A stretch of 64,000 nucleotides of DNA from the NCBI GenBank assembly GCA_949592205.1, contig CATIUR010000004.1:7567001-7631000 (forward strand), written 5' to 3'. Made by a program: the position numbers and the translations under genes. This DNA comes from Helichrysum umbraculigerum (taxonomy: Eukaryota > Streptophyta > Magnoliopsida > Asterales > Asteraceae). The notes below the pieces were generated by a model. It was not told the origin of the DNA. It saw nothing but the letters and a program-made list of their open reading frames with translations, and made no database searches. Shown one piece after another: positions 31,101-41,690 of this stretch; positions within the stretch are counted from its first letter, which is position 1, and every line of letters begins with the position of its first letter.

Positions 31101-32579
31101 GCAAGATATGATGTTTAGGCTCGTCCCACCGGTCTCCCCTTGTATGACTAAAGTTCCACCGGTGACGAGAGGAATGCGGACCATTTTATCAAAACAAACG
31201 ATCTCGGCACGGTGCTTGGATAACCAATCCATACCGACGATGATGTCAAAGCTGCCGATCTCGACGGGTATCAAATCAATGGGAAAGAGCTCATTAGCTA
31301 AGTTTAAAGTGCAATTAGGTATCACACTTTCGGCCTCAATAAGTTTTCCCTTTGCCAATTCTACTGTGTACTTAGAATCTAAGGCAATAGGTGCAGTGTC
31401 AAGTAGTGGATAAAACTCATCAGAAATAAAACTCCTATCAGCACCAGTATCAAATAATACAGAAGCAGTCAAGTTGTTGAGAAGAAACGTACCCGTGACC
31501 ACATTCGGGTCTTGACGGGCTTCCCCAGATTTCAGCACAAAAGCTCTCCCTCGAGCATTGTTGTTGTTCTTCTTGTTGTTGTTGTTCTTCAACTTCGGGC
31601 AATCTTTTTGGAAATGCCCAGTACTGTTGCACTCGTAACAGGTTTTCGGTGCAGAAGTGTTGGTGCCAGAGGTGTTCGATCGGCAATCCCTAGCCAAGTG
31701 TCCGAATTTCTTACAATTGCTACAGGGACAAGAACCATCATGGTGAAGATTGCATTTAGAAAAGTAGGGCTTGTTCCCAATGTAGGAGCATTTGGGTTCA
31801 GAGTTGGAGGTATAAACTTGGATGGCGTTGGGTTTCTTGTTTTGGTGGTTGTTGTGGTGTTCTGAGGATTTGCGCTTGTTGTTGGAGGAGTTGTTGGAGG
31901 TCTCACGGTTGACAACTAGTGCCATGAGTTCATGTGCTAGCCGGATAGCACTTTCAGTGGTGGTTGGTTTGGCCGAAGCGACATTCCCCTGAATGCTCTT
32001 TGGAAGGCCGCGGATGTACCTTTTGATGCCTTTTGTCTCCGGTTCAACCAATCCCGGGCATAGTAAGGCGAACTGTTGGAACTTGGTGGTATAACCCTCA
32101 ATATCGGTACCCTGCACCGTCAAGTGCCAAAACTCTTCCTCCAGACGGTGTAGGGCTTCTTCAGGACAGTACTTCTCTGTCAACTTCTTTTTCAGCTCAG
32201 CCCAAGGTAGCTGATTTGCTATCTCAAGACCTATAGAGTTAGCGTGAGTATTCCACCACGTGAGTGCACCTTCCTGAAAGGTGTATGCAGCGAACTTGAC
32301 TTTGTTGTCTTCAGTGCATTTGCAGAGGTTGAAGACGGATTCCATACGTTTGATCCAACGGATCAGACCGATGGCACCTTCCGTGCCCTTGAAGTATAAT
32401 GGCTTGCAGCTAAGAAAATCCTTGTAAGAACAAGGCTTGATGACAGGGGTATTACTGGGAGCTTCACCAGTATTTCGGGAGTTTCGAGACGAGTCCCGAG
32501 CAGCCAAGGCATCGGCCACGGCTCGAGAAATGATAGCATTGATTTCCGCATCGCTGTAACTTTTCTTCTTGGGCGGCAT
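28155..32579 (-). CDS. gag-pol: E1 gag-pol polyprotein (1,474 aa)
   Basis: A single open frame. Gag capsid region about residues 60-220 (FQEGALTWWNTHA) and two zinc knuckles CX2CX4HX4C at 286-299 and 314-327. Protease DTGADRSF at 377. Reverse transcriptase about 580-740 with catalytic FIDD at 711-714. RNase H D860, E897, D966. Integrase zinc-finger HHCC about 1049-1089 and DDE core D1119, D1180, E1216. GPF/GPY module (YIGPFEILERIGPVAYRL). C-terminal chromodomain ending EFTWEREDQMRLKYPHLF, which places it with the Tekay/Del chromoviruses. It copies the element RNA and integrates the DNA, probably targeted to heterochromatin. Odd points: N684 in PFNLTNAPA and N647 in YSNIDL, where E2 and E3 have G and K, so activity may be lost despite the open frame. 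Confidence 0.95.
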   Translation of the reverse strand: MPPKKKSYSDAEINAIISRAVADALAARDSSRNSRNTGEAPSNTPVIKPCSYKDFLSCKPLYFKGTEGAIGLIRWIKRMESVFNLCKCTEDNKVKFAAYTFQEGALTWWNTHANSIGLEIANQLPWAELKKKLTEKYCPEEALHRLEEEFWHLTVQGTDIEGYTTKFQQFALLCPGLVEPETKGIKRYIRGLPKSIQGNVASAKPTTTESAIRLAHELMALVVNRETSNNSSNNKRKSSEHHNNHQNKKPNAIQVYTSNSEPKCSYIGNKPYFSKCNLHHDGSCPCSNCKKFGHLARDCRSNTSGTNTSAPKTCYECNSTGHFQKDCPKLKNNNNKKNNNNARGRAFVLKSGEARQDPNVVTGTFLLNNLTASVLFDTGADRSFISDEFYPLLDTAPIALDSKYTVELAKGKLIEAESVIPNCTLNLANELFPIDLIPVEIGSFDIIVGMDWLSKHRAEIVCFDKMVRIPLVTGGTLVIQGETGGTSLNIISCMKTRKYLRKGYRAILAHVVEKKSEVKRLEDVPIVRDFPEVFPEDLPGLPPPRQVEFSIDLVPGTAPVARAPYRLAPSELQELSTQLQELLDKGFIRPSSSPWGAPVLFVKKKDGSFRMCIDYRELNKLTVKNRYPLPRIDDLFDQLQGSSFYSNIDLRSGYHQLRVRDDDIPKTAFRTRYGYYEFQVMPFNLTNAPAVFMDLMNRVCKPYLDKFVIVFIDDILIYSRNEQEHAQHLKTILELLKHEELYAKFSKCDFWMLTVQFLGHVIDNQGIHVDPSKIEAIKCWQAPTTPTEVRQFLGLAGYYRRFIENFSKIALPLTALTQKEKKFDWTDKQESAFQLLKQKLCSAPILSLPEGNNDFVVYCDASHQGLGCVLMQRDKVIAYASRQLKVHEKNYTTHDLELGAVVFALKIWRHYLYGTKCTIFTDHKSLQHIFDQKDLNMRQRRWVELLTDYDCEIRYHPGKANVVADALSRKERVKPLRVRALSMTIHNDLINQTLTAQLEALKPENLTNEALRGMDKQFETKPNGAKYFSNRIWLPSFGNLRDLVMDEAHKSKYSIHPGADKMYRGIKEMYWWPNMKADIATYVSKCLTCSKVKAEHQKPSGLLQQPEIPQWKWEQITMDFITKLPKTSNGCDTIWVIVDRLTKSAHFVAIKETDKMERLTRIYLKEIVSRHGVPISIISDRDARLTSHFWQSLQKSLGTRLDMSTAYHPQTDGQSERTIQTLEDMLRACVVDFSKNWEYHLPLYEFSYNNSYHTSIKAAPFEALYGRKCRSPICWTEVGDTQLTGPEIIHKTTEKIFGIQNRLKAARDRQKSYADVRRKHLEFQVGDRVLLKVSPWKGVIRFGKRGKLNPRYIGPFEILERIGPVAYRLQLPTELSSVHPIFHISNLKKCLSDETLIIPLDEIHIDDKLHFVEEPAEILDREVKRLKRSRIPIVKVRWNSRRGPEFTWEREDQMRLKYPHLFTDSTPTDTATTS

Positions 32580-32880
32580 GATTCTTCAAGAAAGAAAGAA
32601 ACAAAAGGTACATAAGAAATTGTACCAGAATGAAAATTACAACGGATGCATATATGTAAAAGCAGTAACATACGACATCACAATGTAATATTAATAATGT
32701 AGGATAATCGAGGAGAATTGTCAATTGATATTACAAGTTCAAAAGATGATAAACTATCCCGAGTTACAAGTTCCAAAAGTTACAGGATTAGATGTTTTAC
32801 AAAAGTACCAGAAATTGTTACATCCGGTCAAATTTCATAGGTCCTACAATAATAAAAGTAGATTACAGACTCAGCCTAAG

Positions 32881-33132
32881 TTAATTCCGGCGTAGATTGA
32901 GTTGTGGCAGCAGTGCGTTGAGATGATCCACAGACTCTGCAAGTCTGTTAGCTGTATGGAGGGCATCCTCGGTTTCCCTTAGACGTGTCTCGCACTTGTG
33001 CAGCCTTGATTGTAGGATAGAGATTTCATTTCGGTTGCCATTCACTTGGTTGTGGACAACCTCCATGGTTCCGATTGTTTCTCCCACCTGATTCTGAAGA
33101 GTGTTCACGGTGTTGACAGTGTGATCGTGATC
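32881..33132 (-). CDS. E1 accessory coiled-coil ORF, 3' part (interrupted by E2)
   Basis: This is the second piece of a gene whose first piece is at 53849-54091. After removal of E2 and one TSD the frames join exactly (81 + 83 codons, 164 aa). This part reads a helical segment (NEISILQSRLHKCETRLRET) and ends NRLAESVDHLNALLPQLNL. The end matches NRLAETVDRLIALMEHINL of the E2 copy. It lies 300 bp upstream of gag in the same orientation. Not a standard gypsy protein; function unknown. Confidence 0.75.
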   Translation of the reverse strand, partial: DHDHTVNTVNTLQNQVGETIGTMEVVHNQVNGNRNEISILQSRLHKCETRLRETEDALHTANRLAESVDHLNALLPQLNLRRN

Positions 33133-33137
33133 TTCGG
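33133..33137. repeat. Left target-site duplication of E2 (ttcgg)
   Basis: Identical to 53849-53853. Confidence 0.95.
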
Positions 33138-35569
33138 TGTAACACCCGCATAATTAGGATAATTAATTATGCCTAATTGTTTGTAACTAGTTGTAATTAG
33201 TATGTAATAGGACTAATTACAGGCTCTATTTGTATATATATATATAAGGTGATTTATATATATGTGTGTGTACTTACGCGATTTGGATAAATCGTGCGAA
33301 TTAACCAGACGGAGTCCGACACAGTTTACTTGGACGTTGGTGACAGAAATTTACTTAAATAATGAGAACGTATTTTATTATATAAAATACGCAACCGAAC
33401 GAGCATTATTTATATATTATCGCGACGACATTTTAACTAACGCAACAAAACGTAATAAACGCGACTTAATAATTAAAATATTGCGACAAATGTTTTACTA
33501 TTAATTTCAAAGTATTTTTATTTAAATACTTTAGTTACATTTTAAAAATATAAACGTTTGGTTAAATATTAAAAACTAGTGATTAAACGATTAGGACACG
33601 AAGTCAACACTGTGTTTTGGGGAGTATTTCCCCCTCCTTCCTTGGTGGATCAGCCAAACCCCACCCCCACACCCACTTTTCTCTTTCATTTTTCATTATC
33701 ACAAAAACACACACAAACCAAACTATCTCAACCTCAATTCACACCAAATTTTCGGAATGAAATCCCGACCACGAAAATTACATATTCGGAATCACCATCA
33801 CGAGTGGAGCAAGAATATCAAGACCGTTTTCATCATTTCATCCTCCGTTTGGCTCGATTTGCAAAAGTAAGAAATTCCTAAAATCTTAGATCTATTCAAA
33901 TTGGTGTAATGTTTTGATGTTTTGATGTGTACACAACTTAGATATAACCTAATACATGAAGAATACACGATTTTATAGCTCAAAGATGGGTTAGATTTGC
34001 GTTTTTGGTCGGAAATTCTTGAAACCCGAAAGTTTCTGGGCTGGTGTTCATACATGCGACACAAGCCTTGTGTCGCATGCTATGTCGCATAAACCATTTA
34101 GTGTCGTATTTTGTGTCGTACCAATCCTTTAGTGTCGTAACCTTTGCGACACAATATTGTGTCGCACTCTATGTCGCATACTATGTCGTATTTAATACGA
34201 CACAACCGTTCTGTCGCTATTGAATTAGCATCGCAAGCTTTTTGCGACACAACCACTGTGTCGCAGAGCTATTGTGTCGCATCCTTCATGCGACACAACC
34301 CTTGTGTCGCATACAAATCCTTGTGTCGCAGCTTATGTCGCAGAAAACAGAAAACTTGGAAATTTTAAAGGATTTTCACTATAGAAAAGTCAAAGTTACT
34401 GTAGCAAAAAGTCAAATTTTACTGTAGCAATTCACTGTAGCACATTTACTGTAGCAAAGTCAACATTTTAGAATTTTTGCTACAAACCGTCACCAACGGG
34501 CCAAACATGTTTTCCAACAAACAGACAATTACAAACATACGGACAAACACTGGATATACTAGTTGTGTACAACTAAACGAAACGTCTCGTGAGACGCATA
34601 CTTACATAACTTCATATGATTAGGCATTTGAAGGTTACGGGTTCAGAGAACCTACTTGCTTTACTTACTACTTGCTAATTGCAACTGATTACTACAAGAC
34701 TCAGGTGAGTCTTACGGCCCCACTTTTACTGTTTTATCTTATTGGGGGAGATACATGCTACTGATTTTCTTGAACACAAGTACTAAACTGTTTACTATAC
34801 CAAACGAAATTGCATGAGTTTACTTACAAACAGAAGTCTCTCCATCATATATCGTTAGTTATGGACTTAAGCGCGAACACTAGTTAATGGATCCATTAGG
34901 GAAATGACCCTCCCCACCCGGGGCAGTAGCGCTGCCACGTACTGATTTACACGTAGAAACGGGTGACTAATTATTCGTTACTGATGCTTGCTCATTTACG
35001 AGCATGTCACGGGAGCAAACTTATTACTTACGGGTTAAGCTTCGATTATGAGCCTCATGGCAACGGTATAAACTTACTTATTTACATTTGCTGGATTGCG
35101 AATACTGGTTTTACGATTGCTGGATTGCAATTACTGATATTACGCCTGAGGGCATTACTGATGAAAGCTCGTGTTCAAAGCGGATATTACTTACAAACCT
35201 GTGAGATTCACCAACCTTTTGGTTGACACTTTTTAGCATGTTTTCTCAGGTACCCGGATGGAGTAGGATTACTCCAGGATTTTAGCTAGAGTCGCATGAT
35301 TTCAACACAACTGCATTAACGGAGATTCTTAGCATTATCTTTTGTATATTACGATTATGTAATAGAATCTCCCGCTATACGCGTGGACTCTAGGGGAAAC
35401 TACATTTTGTATACGAAAACACTAAGTTTTCAAACATTATATCTATGGAATGTAACTAATTTACAAACGTTGCATATAGATGTCGTTTGCTTTATCTTGT
35501 GCTGTGATATTTGATTAGTAACACCCCAAACTATGCTTCCGCAAAACAGTGAATTTCGGGGGTGTTACA
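33138..35569 (+). repeat. E2 5' LTR (2,432 bp)
   Basis: TGTAACACCCGC to GGGTGTTACA. It contains the TGCGACACAA/TTGTGTCGCA palindromic block (34052-34340), then TACTGTAGC repeats (34392-34460). It ends in the same CCCAAA...GCTTCCGC...GGGTGTTACA terminus as the E1 and E3 LTRs. Short ORFs inside it are chance. Confidence 0.95.
34052..34340. repeat. Palindromic block in E2 LTR: GCGACACAA / TTGTGTCGC
   Basis: About 15-20 irregularly spaced copies of (T)GCGACACAA, TGTCGCA or variants in both orientations, many forming 8-20 bp hairpins. The second copy is in the 3' LTR at 52331-52620. Confidence 0.85.
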
Positions 35570-35571
35570 GA

Positions 35572-35590
35572 TTGGTATCAGAGCCTAAGG
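35572..35590 (+). other. E2 primer-binding site (initiator-Met tRNA)
   Basis: TTGGTATCAGAGCC, 2 bp after the 5' LTR, is complementary to the 3' end of plant initiator methionine tRNA. Confidence 0.92.
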
Positions 35591-35889
35591 TTATAGTGAA
35601 CTAGGTTGCATTTAGTGGGCCTAGACTATGACCGTTAGGCAGTATTCTCTTATTAGACATGACTGGTTCAGAAATTACAGCATACGACTTTAATTTAACA
35701 TAGCCTGATCAACTATGTACAATTAAGGAAAGATGATGTAAGGTCTGAAATGATTATGTTGAACGGGGATACGTTAGTTGACTCTGACCACGAGAGAACC
35801 GGACCATTACTTGATACGTGCTAGACAATAGGCTGGATATGATATATGTATATATATTAGCCTCGTCTTACTTACATTCTGCCACAGGA

Positions 35890-36396
35890 ATGGCAAACAC
35901 ACCACCTAATCCGTCACACTCTCACTCACATGGGTCACGGAACCCACGAGTAGCCAGGAGGAACACAAGGTCGCCTCGAAACAGCCATTATCCTGTACAT
36001 AACTCTCAGAACTTGGCACATCTCACGTTGCCAGCATTGGCTACCCAATTCCGCCGTCAGGAGCAAAGACTCGAAAGTCTTGAACGGGAACAACACCGAA
36101 TGACCTACCTGCTTCGCCAAGCACTTGATCACATATCCCAACTCCAGCGAGGACAAGAGGATACCAACCTCTCTGTAAGCATAATTCAGGACTCAATGAC
36201 CGCCGAATTAGGTGCGGATGAACTTGTAAGAAACCGACTAGAGGAATGTGAACAACGTTCACAAGAGACTGAGGATCACTCTCGTGTACTAGCACAACGA
36301 CTGGCCTTAGTTGAAGACAATGCCAGGCAAACCAACAGGCTGGCAGAAACCGTGGACCGCCTTATCGCGCTGATGGAACATATTAATCTACATTAA
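35890..36396 (+). CDS. E2 accessory coiled-coil ORF upstream of gag (168 aa)
   Basis: The frame is open from 35818, but I start at MANTPP (35890) because E1 begins identically there. The N-terminus is Ser/Pro/basic with the shared block HGSRNPRVARR. Residues about 45-165 are a charged coiled coil (RRQEQRLESLEREQHRMTYL; RLALVEDNARQTNRLAETVD). The C-terminus NRLAETVDRLIALMEHINL matches E1. Both ends are conserved between E1 and E2 while the middle varies. It lies between PBS and gag, 276 bp before the gag ATG, in the sense direction. It is not part of the usual Tekay gene set as I know it. Possible roles (RNA binding, particle or regulatory function) are guesses. Confidence 0.8.
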   Translation: MANTPPNPSHSHSHGSRNPRVARRNTRSPRNSHYPVHNSQNLAHLTLPALATQFRRQEQRLESLEREQHRMTYLLRQALDHISQLQRGQEDTNLSVSIIQDSMTAELGADELVRNRLEECEQRSQETEDHSRVLAQRLALVEDNARQTNRLAETVDRLIALMEHINLH

Positions 36397-36672
36397 GACT
36401 AGTGTAGTCTTTGTCTCGTAATCTAATGACTATCTAGCACTACTCTATAAACTAGTCGGATGTAACAATTCCCGACACCTTTTGTAATATCTCTGTAGGA
36501 TGTAACCTTTGAACTCACATTATCTATCAAAATTCCCTTGATATTTCAACTCATAATAATTCTCATTTTTCCATGTTGATGTTATGTATTAATGCTTTTA
36601 TACATGTGCATATGTGACAATTACAAGTTCCTACAAAATCTCATGTATCTTCATTTCTTTTATTGAAGAATC

Positions 36673-39600
36673 ATGCCGCCAAAGACAAGACCATACACCG
36701 ATGCCCAGATTACCTCCCTTATAACCCAGACTGTTATTGAAGCCTTGGCTCGGAATACTCCACCAAATTCCACGAGGAACAGCGATGCCGCTGAAACCCC
36801 TGCTGCTAAACCTTGTTCTTACAAGGACTTCCAGAACTGCAAACCTCTAAACTTTGCAGGTACCGAGGGAGCTATCGGTCTAGTACGCTGGATCGAGAAA
36901 GTTGAGTCTGTATTTCTTATCTGCAACTGTGCGGAGGGAGATAAGGTTAAGTTCTCCGTTAGTACTTTTACTGACACCGCACTCACCTGGTGGAACACTT
37001 ATGCCCAGACTGTGAGTGTTGCTACTGCTTACCAACTCCCGTGGGAGGAGTTGAAAGAAATGTTGAGGGGCGAGTACTGCCCCAGGGATGAATTGAAACA
37101 ACTGGAAATGGAATTCTGGAACCACAAGATGCAGGGTGATGATATCACCGGATATACCAACCGTTTCCACCAACTGACACTTCTGTGCCCAACCATGGTC
37201 GACCCTGAGTACAAGAGGATCGAGAAATTCGTTGATGGACTTCTCGAGAGACTACAGGACCTGGTGACTTCATCCAAACTAGGTACTATTCAGAGCGCCA
37301 TCCGTATGGCTCATGAACTAACGGCAAATTCTGTCCGCCGTGGCACAACTTCAACCCCATCTGCAAACAACAAACGCAAGTGGGAAGGTAACCCCAACTC
37401 ATCCAACCAAACCTCCAACAAAAAGCCTGAGTACATTAAGGCTTATTCATCGGGGACTTCGGAAAAGAAAGGGTACAGCGGGAACAAGCCTTACTGTTCC
37501 AAATGCAGCCGCCATCATGACGGTTCTTGCCCTTGCTCCAACTGCAAATGGTTCGGGCATCTAGCCAAGGATTGCCGAACCAACATTTCTAACCCCAACA
37601 CCAATGCACCAAAGGCCTGCTTTGGGTGCGGAAATTCAGGGCACTTCAAGAAAGATTGCCCAAAGCTGAAAAACAACAACAACCCTGCTCGCGGCAGATC
37701 TTTCGTTATCAAGGCTGGGGAAGCCAGACAAGACCCGAATGTCGTGACGGGTACGTTCCTTCTCAACGACCTTACTGCTTCTGTATTATTTGATACCGGT
37801 GCCGATAGAAGCTTCATTTCTGAGAAATTTAGCCCTTTACTTGATATAACTCCCACTGCCTTAGATGCTAAATACATTGTAGAATTAGCTAACGGCAAAC
37901 TGATTGAGACTGATAGCATCATACACAACTGTACACTTAACCTCACGAACGAAACGTTTTCCATTGATTTAATCCCTGTCAAGATCGGCAGCTTCGATAT
38001 TATTGTCGGTATGGATTGGTTATCCCAGCACCGAGCTGAAATCACCTGTCATGACAAACTCGTTCGCATACCTCTTTTCTCCGGTGGAACCTTAGTCCTA
38101 CATGGGGAAACCGGCAGACGAAATCTGAATATTGTCTCTTGTCTGAAAACTAGAAAATATCTACGAAAAGGGTATCAAGCCATCCTCGCACATGTAATGG
38201 AGAAGAAGTCGGAGGAGAAGCGACTTGAGGATGTTCCGATCGTGCGGGATTTCCCGGAAGTCTTTCCTGAAGACTTGCCCGGACTTCCGCCACCTAGGAA
38301 AATCGAATTTCAAATCGAACTTGTGCCAGGAGCTGCACCCGTGGCACGAGCCCCTTACCGTTTAGCACCATCCGAAATGCAGGAGTTGTCTAACCAACTA
38401 CAGGAACTCCTGGACAGAGGATTCATTCGACCAAGTTCCTCGCCTTGGGGAGCTCCGGTCTTATTCGTGAAAAAGAAAGATGGATCTTTCCGCATGTGTA
38501 TCGACTACCGAGAGCTGAATAAGCTAACCATAAAGAATCGGTACCCACTTCCTAGAATCGATGATGTGTTTGACCAACTCCAGGGATCGAGTGTTTACTC
38601 AAAGATTGATCTACGGTCGGGTTATCATCAACTCCGAGTCCGTGACAATGACATCCCAAAGACAGCTTTCCGAACTCGTTATGGGCATTACGAATTCCAA
38701 GTGATGCCATTCGGGTTGACCAACGCACCGGCCGTATTCATGGACCTTATGAATCGGGTGTGCAAACCATATCTTGACAAATTCGTCATTGTGTTCATCG
38801 ATGATATCCTGATTTACTCTCGCAACGAGCAGGAACATGCTCAACATCTGAAAACCATTCTAAGACTCCTGAAACACGAAGAGTTATATGCCAAATTCTC
38901 TAAGTGTGAGTTCTGGATTCAAACCGTTCAATTCCTTGGGCACGTGATTGACAGCCAAGGAATTCATGTTGATCCCGCCAAGATTGAAGCAATCAAGGGC
39001 TGGGAGTCACCGACCACTCCAACCGAAGTGAGACAATTCTTAGGTCTTGCTGGTTATTACCGCCGATTCATCGAAAACTTTTCAAGAATAGCTGTTCCCC
39101 TAACCACACTGACTCAGAAAGATAAGAAGTTCGATTGGACTGATAAACAAGAGTCAGCTTTCCAACTATTGAAAAACAAACTTTGCAGTGCACCAATCTT
39201 GTCCTTACCCGAGGGCACCGAGGATTTCATAGTTTACTGCGACGCCTCACACCAAGGACTTGGTTGTGTGTTAATGCAACGAGAAAAAGTCATTGCATAT
39301 GCCTCACGACAACTAAAAATCCACGAGAAAAACTATACGACCCACGACCTCGAGTTAGGTGCGGTGGTCTTCGCATTGAAGATCTGGAGACATTATCTCT
39401 ACGGTACGAAAAGCACTATCTTCACTGATCACAAAAGTCTCCAACACATATTTGATCAGAAGGATCTAAACATGAGGCAACGTCGTTGGGTTGAGTTACT
39501 TAGTGACTACGACTGCGAGATCAAATACCATCCGGGCAAGGCTAACGTAGTTGCCGATGCCTTAAGCCGAAAAGAACGAGTGAAACCCCTTCGAGTCCGA

Positions 39601-41082
39601 GCACTTTCTATGACAATTCATAACGAGCTTCCTGCTCAAATCCTTACCGCTCAACTTGAAGCACTCAACGATGAAAACTTGAAAAATGAAGCCTTGCGAG
39701 GCTTGGATAAACAATTCGAAATCAAACCCGATGGAACTCGATACTTCTCTAACCGGGTGTGGTTACCCAAATTCGGAAACTTGCGAGATTTGGTGATGGC
39801 TGAAGCTCACAAATCTCGATACTCTATACATCCTGGTTCTGACAAGATGTATCACGACGTCAAAGGGTTGTATTGGTGGCCTAACATGAAAGCTGACATT
39901 GCCTTGTACGTCAGTAAATGCCTAACCTGTTCCAAAGTCAAGGCCGAACACCAAAGACCCTCGGGGTTGTTCCAACAACCTGAAATTCCTCAATGGAAAT
40001 GGGAACAGATTTCCATGGACTTCATTACCAAACTACCGAAAACTTCGAGTGGTTGCGATACCATTTGGGTGATCGTGGACCGTCTCACGAAATCTGCTCA
40101 TTTTCTGGCCATCAAGGAAACCGACAAGATGGAGCGTCTGACTCGCATCTACGTCAAAGAAATCGTCTCGCGACACGGTGTACCTATCTCGATCATCTCG
40201 GATAGGGACAGCCGTTTTACTTCTAACTTTTGGCAATCGCTACAGAAATCTCTTGGTACTCGTCTGGATATGAGTACTGCTTATCACCCGCAAACCGATG
40301 GCCAAAGCGAGCGAACTATTCAAACATTGGAGGATATGCTACGAGCCTGCGTAGTTGACTTCGGTACTTCTTGGGAAAATCACTTACCGTTGTGCGAGTT
40401 CTCGTACAACAACAGTTACCATACCAGCATAAAGGCTGCACCCTTCGAGGCACTTTACGGGCGTAAGTGCCGATCACCTATCTGTTGAACTGAGTTAGGA
40501 GATTCCCAACTCACGGGTCCAGATATCATTCATGAAACTACCGAGAAAATCATCGGTATTCAAAACCGGCTGAAAGCCGCACGTGATCGTCAGAAAAGCT
40601 ATGCTGACGTGAGACGCAAACACCTTGAGTTCCAGGTAGGGGACAAGGTACTTCTCAAAGTGGCACCGTGGAAGGGTGTCATTCGATTCGGAAAGCGAGG
40701 CAAACTAAATCCTAGATACATCGGACCATTCGAAATCCTGGAAAGGATTGGTCCAGTGGCATACCGCCTGCAACTTCCTGCTGAACTTAGCAGCGTACAC
40801 AACACATTCCACATTTCTAACTTGAAGAAATGTCTGTCTGACGAGACACTGATTATACCGCTCGACGAAATTCAAATCGATGATAAACTTCATTTTGTCG
40901 AGGAACCTATGGAAATCATGGACCGTGAGGTCAAACGATTGAAACAGAGTCGTATTCCCATCGTAAAGGTCAGGTGGAATTCTAGGCGCGGCCCTGAGTT
41001 CACCTGGGAACGGGAAGACCAAATACGACAGAAATACCCACATCTCTTCCCAGATAACGCACCGTCCGTACACCCAAGCTAA
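36673..41082 (+). pseudogene. gag-pol: E2 gag-pol polyprotein with one nonsense codon
   Basis: Same layout as E1: Gag with two zinc knuckles (CSNCKWFGHLAKDC, CFGCGNSGHFKKDC), protease DTGADRSF, RT with FIDDILIYSR and intact PFGLTNAPA, RNase H, integrase with HPQTDGQSER, GPF module, chromodomain ending EFTWEREDQIRQKYPHLF. The frame of 1,469 codons is interrupted only by TGA at 40486-40488 (codon 1272), where E1 and E3 have Trp (TGG). The truncated product ends just after the integrase core and lacks the integrase C-terminus and chromodomain. A G-to-A change of this kind fits deamination of methylated DNA. Confidence 0.93.
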
Positions 41083-41105
41083 TTTCGGGACGAAATTTCT
41101 TTAAC

Positions 41106-41115
41106 AAGGGGAGAA
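41106..41115 (+). other. E2 polypurine tract
   Basis: AAGGGGAGAA immediately before the 3' LTR. Confidence 0.9.
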
Positions 41116-41690
41116 TGTAACACCTGCATAATTAGGATAATTAATTATGCCTAATTGTTTGTAACTAGTTGTAATTAGTATGTAATAGGACTAATTACAA
41201 GCTCTATTTGTATATATATATATAAGGTGATTTATATATATGTGTGTGTACTTACGCGATTTGGATAAATCGTGCGAATTAACCGGATGGAGTCCGACAC
41301 AGTTTACTTGGACGTTGGTGACAGAAATTTACTTAAATAATGAGAACGTATTTTGTTATATAAAATACGCAACCGAACGAGCATTATTTATATATTATCG
41401 CGACGACATTTTAACTAACGCAACAAAATGTAATAAACGCGACTTAATAATTAAAATATTGCGACAAATGTTTTACTATTAATTTCAAAGTATTTTTATT
41501 TAAATACTTTAGTTACATTTTAAAAATATAAACGTTTGGTTAAATATTAAAAACTAGTGATTAAACGATTAGGACACGGAGTCAACACTGTGTTTTGGGG
41601 AGTATTTCCCCCTCCTTCCTTGGTGGATCAGCCAAACCCCACCCCCACACCCACTTTTCTCTTTCATTTTTCATTATCACAAAAACACAC
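41116..41690 (+). repeat. E2 3' LTR, first part (575 bp)
   Basis: Matches the start of the 5' LTR and breaks at the E3 insertion; the last 5 bp (cacac) are the E3 target duplication. Confidence 0.95.

Noticed and set aside
34052..34340. Possible CRISPR-like array
   Set aside because: Repeat words occur in both orientations with irregular spacing, inside a plant LTR; not a CRISPR.
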